From Asterochloris sp. CNOR1 (Eukaryota > Chlorophyta > Trebouxiophyceae > Trebouxiales > Trebouxiaceae): DNA of 64,000 bases. The translations under genes and the position numbers were made by a program. Below the pieces are notes generated by a model. The model saw only the letters and a list, made by a program, of their open reading frames with translations, made no database searches and was not told the origin of the DNA. Below, piece after piece: positions 31,201 through 43,100 of this stretch. Location: contig OZ017762.1 in the NCBI GenBank assembly GCA_963969365.1, positions 1,302,001 to 1,366,000 on the forward strand, given 5' to 3'. Each line of letters begins with the position of its first letter. Positions within the stretch are counted from its first letter, which is position 1.

Positions 31201-32920
31201 CTGCTGCCATACATGCTGGTGCTGCCATACATGCTGTTCCCACCATAGCCAGAGCCGTATGAACTGCCATAAGCGCCTGCACAGCCAGGAGAGAAACCTG
31301 AGCAACCAACCTTCTTGTACCTCTGCTGTTGTACAAGAAGCCTGAAGCCACAAATGCTTGGAGACATGACGACCCCTCTTAAAGCATGCATTGCACACAC
31401 TGGCATAAGCTGAACCAGAACTTGACAAGGCACCTCTATGGATGGTATCACCAAGTGCTAGCCAGCTGTACTGACTGCTGCAGAACACTGTTCTTCATGG
31501 ACACAAATGCATTGTCATGGCCCAAGCATGGGCACTCACCAGCTGCTGGCCTTCCATACATGCTGGCGCTGCCATAGCCTGGGCTGCCATACATGCTGGT
31601 GGCGCCGTAGCCTCCTGAACCATATGACCCCACGCCTGTGCTCAAGCCAGTCCCGTAGCTGCTGCCGTAGGCACCTGAAGGCATGTGCAGTGCTTGCAAC
31701 AGGTGGGAGGTATCGTGCAGGAAGCAGGCTGTTGCTTCAAGCATGCAGCTGCGGCAGCCCTGTGTGCTGTGCATGGCGACTGGCTGGCCTGGCTGTGTAG
31801 AGTCTTCACTCCTTCTGCAGGTGAGGCTGGAGTGCTCTCAGCCAAACTCAACTAACTGCTCGATGCAACATCCTTGCTGCTGTGTAAATCCACAAGGGAG
31901 CGCACCTGAGGTTGAGCCGATGCTGTTGCTGGTCACGCCTTGTCGCTCCCAGGGTCTGGCTGTGGCCGGCCGGGCCAGCGCCCCTGCTGCTGGTGCTGTT
32001 GCTGCGGTGCCAGCAGCCCCTGCAGACCACATCGATGATTGTGAGCTGTAATCAGGGTGAAGCTGATGCTGGTGCAGTCCTGTCATTGACCCTGCAGGAT
32101 GGCTGCAGAGTAGTCAGTGTGCAAGTGCTGTGCCCCTGTGCGGCCGGCATCCTCTCCAGCAGGTGAGTCAACATGATGTGGCAACAGAGCATGAGTAAGA
32201 TCGAGCAGAAGGTTGGAGTGCTGTGGCAGGCCTGCCACCAGTCATCTGGAGGGAAGCGAGCAGCACAGGTAGCCTTCTGATTTGCAGTGCGCCTGCTGGC
32301 CCTGCAGATTGGGCGCAGAAGACCCAGCGCCCTGGCCGCTGCCGCAAATGCCAGCAGCCACTGCAAACTACTTGCAGCATCTGTGAACATTGCCTTGCGC
32401 CTCATCCGAGGGCTTGGCAATACACCTCTGCAAGCTGATGTGGCTGCGTAAAATGGCCAAGCTCCGTAACTGTGTCAGCTGCCCCTATGCGGCCCAAAGA
32501 TGGGGACGCTGCATACAGCACCCACCGCCACTACTTGCTCTTGGCCTGCTGGCGGGCCACCAAGCGCGGCGAACAGCAAGGAGCAGACGGGCCAGCACGA
32601 TGGGCCAGCACAATATGCGCACCTTGGGGCTGCTCCCACGGCTTGGGCTGGCCATTGCTGGCTGTGCTGGGCCCCAGGGGGCTGGCACTACTGACGCCGC
32701 TGCCACCGCTGCGCTCCCATGGCTTGGCAGGCCGTGCTGCAGGCAGGAACAGGGTGTCAGGTGTGCACCAGACTGGAGGCCAGTCCGCAGCCCAAGGTGG
32801 TGTTGCTCTGAGTGCAGGAGGACCAGACAAACAGCAACAGGACTGAGCCAAGGTCCTGATTCTGGGTTGCCTGAGGTTACACATATGCATGAGCGTCGCC
32901 ACTTTGAGCTCACCTGACAT
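28237..32920 (-). CDS. PEX13: PEX13, peroxisomal import docking protein
   Basis: PEX13 is a peroxisomal membrane protein of the docking complex that receives PEX5 and PEX7 with cargo. Nine exons sum to 1047 bases (348 aa): 32920-32914, 32736-32623, 32019-31906, 31674-31540, 31276-31130, 30597-30475, 29939-29762, 28654-28527 and 28337-28237. The start exon is only seven bases (ATGTCAG) and gives MSARPAKPWERSGG, matching the PKPWE-type N-terminus of plant PEX13; three such motifs occur (AKPWE, PKPWE, ARPWE). Three exons encode Gly/Tyr/Ser repeats of the AYGSSYGSGYG type. The conserved membrane domain follows: MHFFGRLSFLVDENAHAVHF, ALLQLLDRAGSLYGELARF and VLRLLGYKPKDK. The protein ends GGSNWDNVWGR, as plant PEX13 does, without the SH3 domain of yeast and animals. 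Every phase matches. Confidence 0.93.
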
Positions 32921-33371
32921 GAGTCAGCAGGCCTGCAGCTGTGCTGGTGGGAGGGCTTCCCCTGCTGACTGGCACTTGTCACAGCAAAACCTAGAGGCTG
33001 CCGTGCAGCCTCAATCTGTACCTGTCAGCGACCAGTGAGACTCGTTAAACTCCTGGAGGAGAAGCCAGTTCGAGCTGAGATTCCGAGAAGACAAGTAACG
33101 GCGGACAGTGTCAAACAAGCGGTGGAGCAACACTCTTTGTCTCACTCCTGATTTACAGCTCCTTGTCAGGTGTTCTGCTCAGTCATATACTGAGTTGCTG
33201 CACATCGACTCAGACTTTCTTGAGCTCTGCCAAGATCCCTGCACATCAATTCTGCCTCACTGTTGTAAAAAGGGCTGCAGTGATAGTTGTGCCGGCAGCA
33301 GAGCTGGACAGCAGAAGTCTGGTTGGGCAACATAAGTTTCCATTTTGTGACAGGACTGACTGTCAATCTGC
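32921..33371. promoter_or_regulatory. divergent promoter region of PEX13 and SCAMP
   Basis: The two start codons face away from each other 451 bases apart, so this interval must hold both promoters and 5' leaders. I see no convincing TATA box or named element. Confidence 0.5.
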
Positions 33372-36300
33372 ATGCCCACCTCCAACGACAATCCATTTGC
33401 CCAGCGATCACCATTTAGTGTGAGTCATCACAGCATCTCCTGCTGATTGTGCTGGAAAGCAATGGTACCAGGACATTTGCTGGCCTGTCCCTGACCATTA
33501 TTGTGGCCCTGCAGGATCCCTCTGTCAGTGCCTATACCGGCAAGCATGGCCACAGCGTGAGCAACCTGCTGCGTCTGAATAGTTGGCCTGTGCATGCATT
33601 GCTCCAAGCGTGTATCCTCAGCCACCTTCTGTGACTTTCACCATCTAGCAGTGCCTATCTAGCAGTGCCTAAAACATCAACGGGACCGGCTCCAGAGGTG
33701 CTGCACATGGCTGCATCATGCCTGACTCTGCCTTGCACAGCCATTGAATAGGTGGTCTCCCTGCTACAGGGCAGTGGCGTGCCAGCAGCAGGGCCGTGGG
33801 GCAGTGGTGGCAATGGTGGCGCCTGGGGCTCAGGGGCTCCAGTGGTGGCTACAATTCAGGCTGACGCAGACACTGGGGTGAGGTTTGGGGCTTGACAGGG
33901 CCACAGGACAGCAAGAGCGCAGCCTCAGCGCCATTAAACTATAATGCAGACTTAATATAATCTGGGGTAGAAGTGGAATGGCCTGGCTCATGTGCTGCAG
34001 GAGGCCTGGAGCCATGGCCTCCATTGTATAATCTTCCCGTGCACTGCAGAGCGATGTCGTACTGCAGAGCAAGCTTTCTTCAGGCGGCAGCCTCAAGTTG
34101 AGGGACCTGGAATGATGACAATGGGAGCTCGCAGCCAAAGAGATTGAGCTGCTGGTGCGCCTCACATGCAGCTTCTGCCCTGCCTGCAGAGCAATCTCCC
34201 TTCAGGCAGCCCCCTCAATGTGGAGGACCTGGAAAGGCGAGAAAAGGAGCTCGCTGCAAAGGAAGCTGAGCTGCAGCGGTGGGAAGCTGACCTCAGAGCG
34301 ACAGGCGGGCTGAAGCCTAAAAACAACTGGCCTGTGTGCTTCCCCATAGTCTACCTGGACATCGATGCAGAGGTGGGTCCCAGGGATGGGATGTAGCGGT
34401 GGGATGTCTCCAGCAAGGTGTCAGGCAGTTACTGACAAGGTGTCAGATCACTGGCAGCGGCCATATGTGTGGAAGGGACTATGCGCTGTTTTGGTGCATG
34501 TCAGCCATCTTGCAGGGCTTCTGGCTTGTAGTAAATGCCCTGGTGTCTGCTGGCCTCCAGAGCTCCTGGAGTCAACAGTAATCTCTTAATTGGGGTTGGA
34601 CTGAGGTGGTGTACTTGCTGTAGGTGCTGGCAGATCTGCAGAGATCCTGGGCTCAGCGTAACCCTCAAGATGCGTGACACCCAAGCAGCCCTTCTGCTGC
34701 AGGTGCCAGCAGATCTACAGAGCTCTGTCCGGAAGGCTTACTGGACCTACCTGGGCATGGCCGCCTGCATGGTATGGAATTCTTTTGGGTCCCTCATGGC
34801 GCTCATCATCATAGGCAATGGCGACGGGCGCCTGACAGGTGATCTTTGGCCTGATTCTAGAGCAGTCTGACAGCAATTGTGGAATTGGCGCTGTGCCTCT
34901 TGGCGACAGCTCTGAGCGCCTGACGAGTGACCGATGGAGCACACAAACCAGACCTTTTGCCAGGGCATTTTCGCACAAGCTGTGTGGTGCTGCCTCTCGC
35001 TGTACCTTGCCCGCCTGCATATGCTCTGCACCCCACACCATGCCTGCGGTACAGCATTCCCTGGGGCTGGACCAGTGCACAGAGTTCTGCACCTCTTTGT
35101 ATCCGGCAGGGAAGCCAAAGGCATGCTGCAGCCAGTGAAGCAGGGTCTAGGACACTTACTGGGGCAGGGAAGGCTATGCCCACTTGGTGCCTGCTGATGT
35201 GTCATGTTTGTGTGCAGGCTGGTTCTTGGCGATCATCTACATGGTGGCTGGCATTCCTCTTGGATGGTGGCTTTGGTGAGGACACCTAACTGACTGGTGG
35301 CTGGCATTCCTCACTGGCTGCTGATTGACAGCTGCTGCACGCACGTGCCTGTTTACCAGCAATTCCAAGGGATGGTTCTCTCGAAGAGCTGCAGCCACAT
35401 CTATCAAGCTGCCGCCGGGAGCTAAGGCTTGCACAAGCTCACCCGCTGGCTGCTGTAAAGCGTGCATGGGGCCCACTTTGTGCTCACGGCTGCAAGTAGC
35501 AATTGAGATCTGGCTTCTGCTTTGTTAGCAGCAGCACCAGCAGCAGCACTTTGAGTTCTGCTGCCCAGCCTCCCGCTCTGCCTGCAGGTTCAAGCGCCTC
35601 TACAACGCCGCAAAGAAGGACAGGGCGCTCAGCTATGCAGTGTTCTTTCTGATCTTTGCAGGCAAGCCCTGACCTGATGACGCATGCCTGGCCTGTCAAC
35701 GCTGCAGGTCGCTGCTGCTCATTTGTGTCCAGCAGCCCAGCCTCTGCTGCATGTTGGGCTCATGCTGGTCATGAATGCTTGCAAGCACTGATTTCTGACC
35801 AGTGTGCTGTTTCCTCTCTTGCATGAGCCCATATGTTTCTGTTTCATTGCAGTGCACTGCGCCTTTTGCGTATGGAGCGCAGTGGCGCCCCCTCTGCCTA
35901 GCGTCAACAATTGGTGAGGCCATGCAGTGCTGCGTGTGCCAAGCTTGTGGGCAGTAAGTGCGCTTGAGCTCATCTGTTGCGTGTGCAATGCAGCCCGCCA
36001 ATGCACAGCTGCACCTGCAGCACAGCTGCAGTTTGGTAGCAATGCACTACAAATGTGCTGATGCTGTGCTGTGGAATTTGTTTTGGCGCTCTGCACTGTG
36101 CGAGTCATCTGCGGACTGGCAGCAACGCTTCAAAACAAGCTGATGCTGTGTGGTGTGTTCCCTGCAATGCTCAAAACCTGGACCAGCATCCACTTATTAT
36201 GGTCACCATCAGTGCACCTGCTGCCTGCAGGTCCCACACAGGCTTCATCGCCTGCATCTCAGCTTTCAAGGCCAACAAGTTTGTGGGCGTGCTGTATGTG

Positions 36301-36950
36301 ATTGGAGGGGCAGCCTGGACTGTGGAATCGCTGCTTAGCATCTGGGTACTCAAACTGGTGAGGCTGCTTGCCATGCACAGTGCAGTCCATGTTTGTGTCA
36401 GCGGGGGTGCCTAGCTATGCGCACAAGCGAGTTGAGGCCGCCTGGACATTGGACTCCCTGCTCAACTTCTGGGTTTCTAGTCTGGTGGGCAGATGCGGCA
36501 GTGACATATGATGGAATTCAGACTGTATCATTGCCGCATCTGCCCACCAGATTGAAATCCAGAAGGATTTGTGAACACGGCATTGCTTTCAAAGGCGGTT
36601 TGTTTCACCTGAGCAAAAGGTGCAGAGCTGCATTTGGGAGCTCAGGTGGGGCAGCCTGTAAACTGTGACTTGAGCCAGGGGCAGACTTGGTCAGTGTGGG
36701 AAATAAAAGCGCAGCCTGATGTGCAGCTGTGTCTGGCACCAATCTGGCTTCAACATTGAAGAGCATCTGTAATGCTCTCCGCACTCACACCATGTATGCA
36801 TCCTGGACCGCTCTCTTTGATCAGGTGACAATTAAGGACATGACCGCCCAAACGCAGATATACTCAGCTTTCCGCGGAGGTGGGGGTGAGCAGCGGCTGC
36901 GCAGAGAGGTCGCCTCAACAGCAGCTCGCCATGCAGCCTCACATGTCTGA
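33372..36950 (+). CDS. SCAMP: SCAMP, secretory carrier-associated membrane protein
   Basis: SCAMPs are four-pass membrane proteins of post-Golgi and endocytic vesicles. Ten exons sum to 963 bases (320 aa): 33372-33419, 33515-33556, 33770-33877, 34190-34372, 34703-34838, 35218-35275, 35588-35661, 35853-35913, 36231-36357 and 36825-36950. The N-terminus carries an NPF motif (SNDNPFAQRSPF), used to bind EH-domain proteins, then DPSVSAYTG. A coiled coil (DLERREKELAAKEAELQRWE) precedes NWPVCFPIVYLDIDAEVP and four hydrophobic segments. The cytosolic tail is short and basic. The intron after 35661 has a GC donor (GCAG|GCAAGC); the others are GT-AG. Four introns contain decayed copies of an adjacent exon part. 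TGTAA is at 37125-37129. Confidence 0.93.
34045..34285 (+). repeat. exon echo of SCAMP exon 4 (coiled coil)
   Basis: 34045-34152 repeats 34180-34285: CTGCAGAGCAA, TTCAGGC, CCTCAA, GGACCTGGAA, GGAGCTCGC and AAAGA/AAGGA..GAGCTGC occur in the same order. The copy keeps the CTGCAG acceptor but has in-frame TGA codons after GACCTGGAA, so it cannot be used as the coiled-coil exon. Confidence 0.75.
34618..34727 (+). repeat. exon echo of SCAMP exon 5 start
   Basis: 34618-34650 (TGTAGGTGCTGGCAGATCTGCAGAGATC) mirrors the acceptor and first bases of exon 5 at 34697-34727 (TGCAGGTGCCAGCAGATCTACAGAGCTC). Confidence 0.7.
35242..35312 (+). repeat. exon echo of SCAMP exon 6
   Basis: TGGTGGCTGGCATTCCTC at 35242-35259 inside exon 6 is repeated without change at 35295-35312, about 20 bases into the following intron. 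Confidence 0.75.
36308..36486 (+). repeat. exon echo of SCAMP exon 9 end
   Basis: 36434-36486 copies the end of exon 9 (36308-36360). The copy would read AAWTLDSLLNFWVSSLV against the real AAWTVESLLSIWVLKLV, and it still carries CTGGTG at the junction. Confidence 0.75.
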
Positions 36951-37124
36951 GCCTCAGCTGGCATGTGCCTGTCAGACGGCACCCAATGATCACTTGGGCC
37001 AACCCTCAGACGTGCTTCAGTTTGTGGTTCAGTTGTGGCTTTAGCAACGAGCAGCCTTTGATTTGCACCTGTTCCATACATGCTTGGCCAAAGAATCATA
37101 TCTCAACCCTTGTTTGAGTGGTGT

Positions 37125-37129
37125 TGTAA
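37125..37129 (+). terminator. TGTAA polyadenylation signal, SCAMP
   Basis: TGTAA 175 bases after the SCAMP stop and 62 bases before the convergent lipase stop at 37191. Confidence 0.6.
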
Positions 37130-37190
37130 GTAGCTGTGCCAGCTGTCAAGATTTTGACATCACAGTCAAGTGTACGTGCTGCTAGTGACA

Positions 37191-40100
37191 TCACAATCTT
37201 GACATGATCATGGTTGAATTCAAAGCTTTGACAATGTGTGCCAGAAGGGCTTCGATATGGAGGGGGGGGCCTTGTGCATCATTGCGCCAGAACACATGCT
37301 GTGGCTTGTCTTCCACACAAGCAACTGAGAGGCAGGGGATGTGGCTATCCTGTGCACCGGCTAGGGTAGCTTGCACGATGGGTGCAGGGCGGGAAAGCCA
37401 TGCAGAGGATGGCACATTAGAGGCTACATGCAGCACAAGACTGACAGGCAGTGGAGTTTGGCCAGCTGGATATGCTGTGCGTACTTCAAATTGAGTGTCC
37501 TGATGCACAACACGCAGGGGCAACATCATGCGTTCCCGCAGTCGCAGAGCTGCTGCGTTCATGAAGAGAATCTGGAAGGTGCTAACGGCCAACTGCTGCC
37601 AGAGAGCCTGAGCAGCACGCAGCTCCCCAATGATGAGCACACGAGGCGCCTGCAGCTCCAGTGTGCAGGCTGCCGTGGCGAAGTGGGTTCGCAGCTGCAG
37701 GCGGCACAGGCTGGCCTGCAGCTCTGGGCTGTGCTGCAGACGCCTAAGATCAGAGACCACATCCTCGGCTGCTGCCAGCTGCAGACGCAGGCGGCTCTCT
37801 GGCAGGTGAGTGTTTGCCTGAGCATCTGGAGCCGCACCAGCGGCAGCAATGGACGCTCTGGCCACAATGCCCAGAGCCCGTCTGAAGAGCCTGCTGCTGA
37901 TAGGTGCTGTGGTAGGCGAGCTCTGTGAGGCATGCAGTGCGGCCTGCATCACAGCCGAGCACTGTGCCATGCTCTCTGCAACTGTCACAATCTGCATGCC
38001 CAACCTCAAAAAGCCCTGCAGGCAGCCTGTGTGCTGCCAAGGATTGCCGCCTTGCAGAGGCCACTCACATGCAGCGGCAACTTTCACGCCTGTGGCAGCC
38101 AGCCCACCTGCACAGCGTCATGCCCCGGCAGCATCACGGCCTGCAGCCATGTACCGACAATCGAGACCTGCGCTTCCAGGGGCATGCCCCCTGTCACAGC
38201 CACCAGCTGCAGACGTAGGAGCTGTGCCGCCTGCCTGCGCCGCTGCAGATGCATCCTCCACTGCCTGCCGCGGCTGCCACTGCCAGCGGCAGGCTTTGGT
38301 TGCAGAGACGCTGGCACCTGCTGGGAGGCAGCAGGTTGCTGTGTGCTGCTGCTGCCAGCAGCGGGGCTGCCTGCAGCGTGCTTTGACAGCAGGGCCACCG
38401 GCATCTGCCGATTGGCAGCAGGCGCCTGCGCATCGCTGCCCAAACCTTGGGGAGGCCCTGCGTCAGCACTCATGGACCATTCTGTGCGGAGTGAAGCCTG
38501 TGTTGCAGGCTGGCTTGGCGCGCCTGCCGGGCCACTGCGCTGCACCTGCCAGCGTCTCGCTGCTGCCAGGCCCAGCAGGGACTGCCTCTGCATGACAGGC
38601 TGGCGGGCTGACGACAGTGGCATTTGCTTGGCCTGCCCCTCTCCTTGTGGCTGCTGGATCAGGCCACTGCCCCGAGCCATGCCGCCAGGCATCTCAGGCG
38701 GTAGGACCAGGGCAGCTCGCAGGACTGTCAGCGGCGGTGCCAGCTCCAGCACTGCCTGCACGGCTCCAGCACTGCCTGCCGACAGGCTTTGCTGCTGCTT
38801 GCCAGGCTCAGCAGCGCCCGCAAGGCCGTTGCGCAGGCCCCTGCTGAACTCAGCCTCTGCCTGCTGCTGCTGACCCTCCAAACCCTGTCGTGCAGCCTCG
38901 CTCTGCTGTGTTCCTGCGGTAGCAGGGCCTGTCGGTTTTGAGCGGAGGTGCTGCCAGCAAAGTGCAGCAGCTGCATCGCGATAGGCAGACATGCGATGGC
39001 GCGCGAGAACCCCCTGGGGCCATACGCTAGCTCTGCCTGCTTCCACCGCTGTGGCTCCTGCTGAGGTGTCCCCTGCAGTCAATTGGGAGTTGTCAGACAG
39101 CACTAGCCGCCACTGGCTGCACAGCATACACATACATCAGGCAAGCACCATCCAGCTGAAAATTGCCGCTGTGGCCTGTCTGCTGCTGTCCCCTGCAGGC
39201 AACACATCCCGTCAACCAGCAGCAGGAGGGGTTGTGGCCATGAGCAGCCCGCTCATGGCCATCCTGTCTGATTGGTCTGCTGCGGCTCCACCTGTAGTCT
39301 GCCCTGCAGTCAATGCCAAACATCTGATCAGGAGCAGTGCCGGGAGGTGAGAGCAGCAGCACCCAATCAAGGAATTCAGCTTGTCCCTCTCGCTGTCGCT
39401 GCGGGTCATGAAGGACCTCTGATCAGACACGAAGTGGCTGCTCAGCGGATGCGGCTATGCAGCTGGCACGCCTGCAGGCCAAGCCTTTGAATGGAGCAGC
39501 ATGGCATTCAGCGTACCCAGCTACAGCAGCTCAAACTGCAGCTGTAGCCCTCCTGTCAGCTCTCTAGAGACTGCAAGCGCAAGCCTGTATACAACAGCAA
39601 CAGCTAGGAGCACAATATAGCGGACACGGCTGAGCCTGCTGGCGTCGAGAGTGGCGACCATGCCCATGCAGCACAGGGAGTCCGCAGCAGCAAAATCTGT
39701 GCCATGTACTGCCAGGCTGCAGAACATTGCCAGGCCGAAGAAAATACCCACCTGCTGCTTCAGTCTGCTCCAGGCCACCTGCTGCATCCAGCACTACATG
39801 GTGGCCCAGATGTGCATACCTGCACAACAAATGGTGAGTGAGACATGCTTGGTCACATTGACAAGTACCACAAGAGGAGCACAGAGCAGGGCACTTGAAA
39901 GGGACAAAGGCAGAAAGCAAGGCAGCAGCCTCTACCCTTGTGCATCAGCACAAAGGCATTCATGATAGCTCAGGCACTACACTGCTGGCATGGCCTAGGC
40001 TGACCTCTAGACAAGGACAACCAGACATACCAGATGGCGGACTCGTTCCTCACGCAAAGATGTCGGCCCACAAGCAACGATGCTCATCTTGGGCCATCGA

Positions 40101-43100
40101 CAACAGCAGGATGCAGCTTGCCAGCAGTGAGGAGCAGCGTCATACTGCTACAACCGACCCACGACACTCCAAGTGCCTGCCCCTGTTGTGCTTAGCATTG
40201 CTGTCCTTGGCCAGGTCGCCCCCCTTAGCTTGCCCACAGCAGGATGAACCAGCATGCAACACCCTGCTGCAAGCCTGTATCAAGGCCTGCACAATGCACC
40301 CCTTTTGCCCTCCGTGTGCATGGCATCGCTGACCTGGGCCATGATGCCCTCCAGGGCAGCAGTTTGCTGGCGGCCCCCCACAGCGAGGCGCCCCAGGCTT
40401 GCCCAGCCCGGCCTTGCACTGACGGTTGGTTTTGAGCGTCCATGGAGGCGGCTATCTCCAAGGTGGTGCTCTTTGCTGCATCCTGATTTTCAGCCTTGGT
40501 GGCCTGGACCAGCGCTGAGCCCAGATTATCAGAGACTGGGTCTGGCGTGCTGCTCTCAAGTTGGGCAGTGCTGGCTGCCGCATTGGAATTCACTGAGGAT
40601 GCAGCTGTGTTTGTTCCCCTAGGACAACTTAGCACCTTCCACAGCTGCTGTACTCTGCTGGGAGGGGCCAGCTTCTCGGGGCTGACTGGGACAGTGTGGC
40701 CTGTCGACTGGGGCTCCCTGTGTTCCTGTCCTGAGAGGTAAGCTACCTCGGCCTTGGGCTGGCCAGCCTGCTGCTGTGCACCGGTCTGAGGCTGGCTGGG
40801 GGCAGCCTGGTCCCCTGCAGCTGCCTCTGTTGCCTCCACGGCTCGGGAGGTGGGTGCAGCCAGCAGGCGGGGCACAATGTCACCTGCGGCGGGATTGGCG
40901 GCTATGTCAGCCACCGTGCACAGTTGGCATCCAAAACAGTAGCAGGCTGTTTAACCTGCAGCAGAGTTGGCGCCCATGTCGAGCCCCCTGCCTTAGCCAG
41001 GGTCACCTTGCACAAAGGTGAGTAGCAGGCCGATCAGACAGCATGTCTGTCAACTCGTGCCATCAGTCGGCAGAGCAGTTTGCCTGTACTCATGTGCAAG
41101 CTACTGCGGAGAGGGATCTCTCATGGATTGCCAGTCAAAGCCAGGAGTTCCGGCTTGACTTCCCATGCACAGGATCGCCCTGTGCTTGGGCTAGAATCAG
41201 ACTGCTTGCTGGCACACTGACCTGAGTGGAACAGACATCACAGACCAGGGCCCATGGCCTAACAGGCTAATGTGTCCACAGCGACGCAACAGCATACAGC
41301 TGCCACTGTGTATGATAGAACATGTCTGGCCACGCAATCCCCTGCATGAGTTTTATGCAGGGACGTGTGCAGTATTGGACTCAGCCAACTCTCCCACCTG
41401 CCAGAGTATAGAAAAGAATGTGGTCCTGCCACCCTGCCTCTGCCACTGCGGCTGCCAGGGCTGCGTCCCCGACTGCAGGTGTGCCAAAGCAGATACAGCG
41501 CAGGCCTGCGGCACCTGGCGGGAGGCTGCTGCTGTGCAGCAGGCGCAGCATGCACAGCAGGGCCACCGCGCCGCCGAGGGAGTGACCTGCAGAGGTTGGT
41601 GGAGGCTGCTTGCGGTCTTGCTTTGTGGGGATGCAGCATGCACAGCAGGGCGACCATGCTGCCCAGGGAGTGCCCTGTTTTACGCCAGAATGAATGCTTC
41701 CCATGCAAAACCCGGCACGTATGCACAGCAGCTGCCCAGGGAGAGACCTGCAGGGGCAGCAGGGGAGGCTGGCAGCCTGAGGTACGGCATGAATTCAAGC
41801 AAGGGTCTGTCATCAAGCTTTGCCCAACCCTTGCCCGTAAGGGTGCAGGTGAGGGTGGTCAGCAGGTGTGCGCACTGCTGTAGAGCTTCACTGAACCAAG
41901 CAGCAAGATCACTCGCACGTTGTAATGCTGGTGCGCTGCAGCCAGTGGAAAGGAGCTAGGCGGCCCTGAACCACAGGGAGCCAAACACACCATGTAACCA
42001 CTGCTTCCTGCATTCAGTTGGCTGGTATCAAGTGCAGAAGGGGCTTACACAAGGCCCCCCTTGCAACTTGGCACTCTGCATCTGCAGGGCATAAAATGCC
42101 TGCTCAGCACACAGGATGAGCGCATTCCCCCAGCAAGCCGGTGTTTGCAGCAGCGCCTCCGCAACATAGTTTGCACGCGCAAGAGATGGAAGCCGCTCTC
42201 ACCGCACAAGATGAGCGCGTGCCCCTGGCGACCCGCTTGTTGCAGCAGCACTTCTGCAGGGACGCTGCGAGCGCGCTGCAGGAAGCCACGATGGGCCAGG
42301 GGCCCTGCCTGCAGCGCAGCAGGAGGTGTGATGGTGCTTGTTGGCTTTCACTTGTCTGCAGGTGCTGGGATGCTGGGGCATTGCGGGTTTGCTGCAGGTA
42401 CACCCGGTGGGCCAATGAGCCCACCTGCAGTGCAGGCACACCTGTGGCTCCCCAGCTGCCAAGCACTGGTTACTCAGCTTCTGTCCCCTGCTGAGCCATT
42501 GTTTCATGTGATGGGCTTGCACTGGGCTGCCCTGCCTCTGTCACACTGCTGCAGCCACACTTGTAACGTGTCACCTATCACTACTCCAGGGCTCAGGCTG
42601 ACCGTGCGTACACCTTCCATCAATCAGCCACGTTAGTCCCTTGGCAAGCATGCGCTCATTATATGCTGCCAGGCTCAGGCCACCCCATCCCCAGGATTGC
42701 GCCCTGCAAGCCCTTCTGCTTACTATCATTAGCAAGTTGTTGCTAAAATCTGCAAAAATGCTGGTGCAGACCTCACAAAGATCACGCTCCCTTTTCTGAC
42801 CTGCGCAGCGCCCCTCCCACTATTCCCCTCAGCCTACCACTGGCTCTCCCATTCATCTCCAGGCCCACGTTGGCGTCTGCCAGGCAGCGTATGCAGCTTC
42901 CCTCACATCAGTCGCCGACAGTTTTGCACCAGGCAGCCTTGGCCCACACCTGTGCAGCACCGTCTTTGGGCTTGGCGTCAGCCTGCCACAGGCTCTCCTG
43001 GCCCCAGTTGGCATCTGCCAGGATGTCGCGGAGTACCTTGGTGCCCATCAGTGCACAGTACAGATTGCCGGCTGCATCCCTGCCCAACAGGAACCTGCAG

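Noticed and set aside
37932-38873. Plus-strand open frame of 313 codons
   Set aside because: It is antisense to the lipase exon at 38108-39072 and is Cys/Ala-rich without domain features; the minus-strand frame joins in phase to its neighbours.
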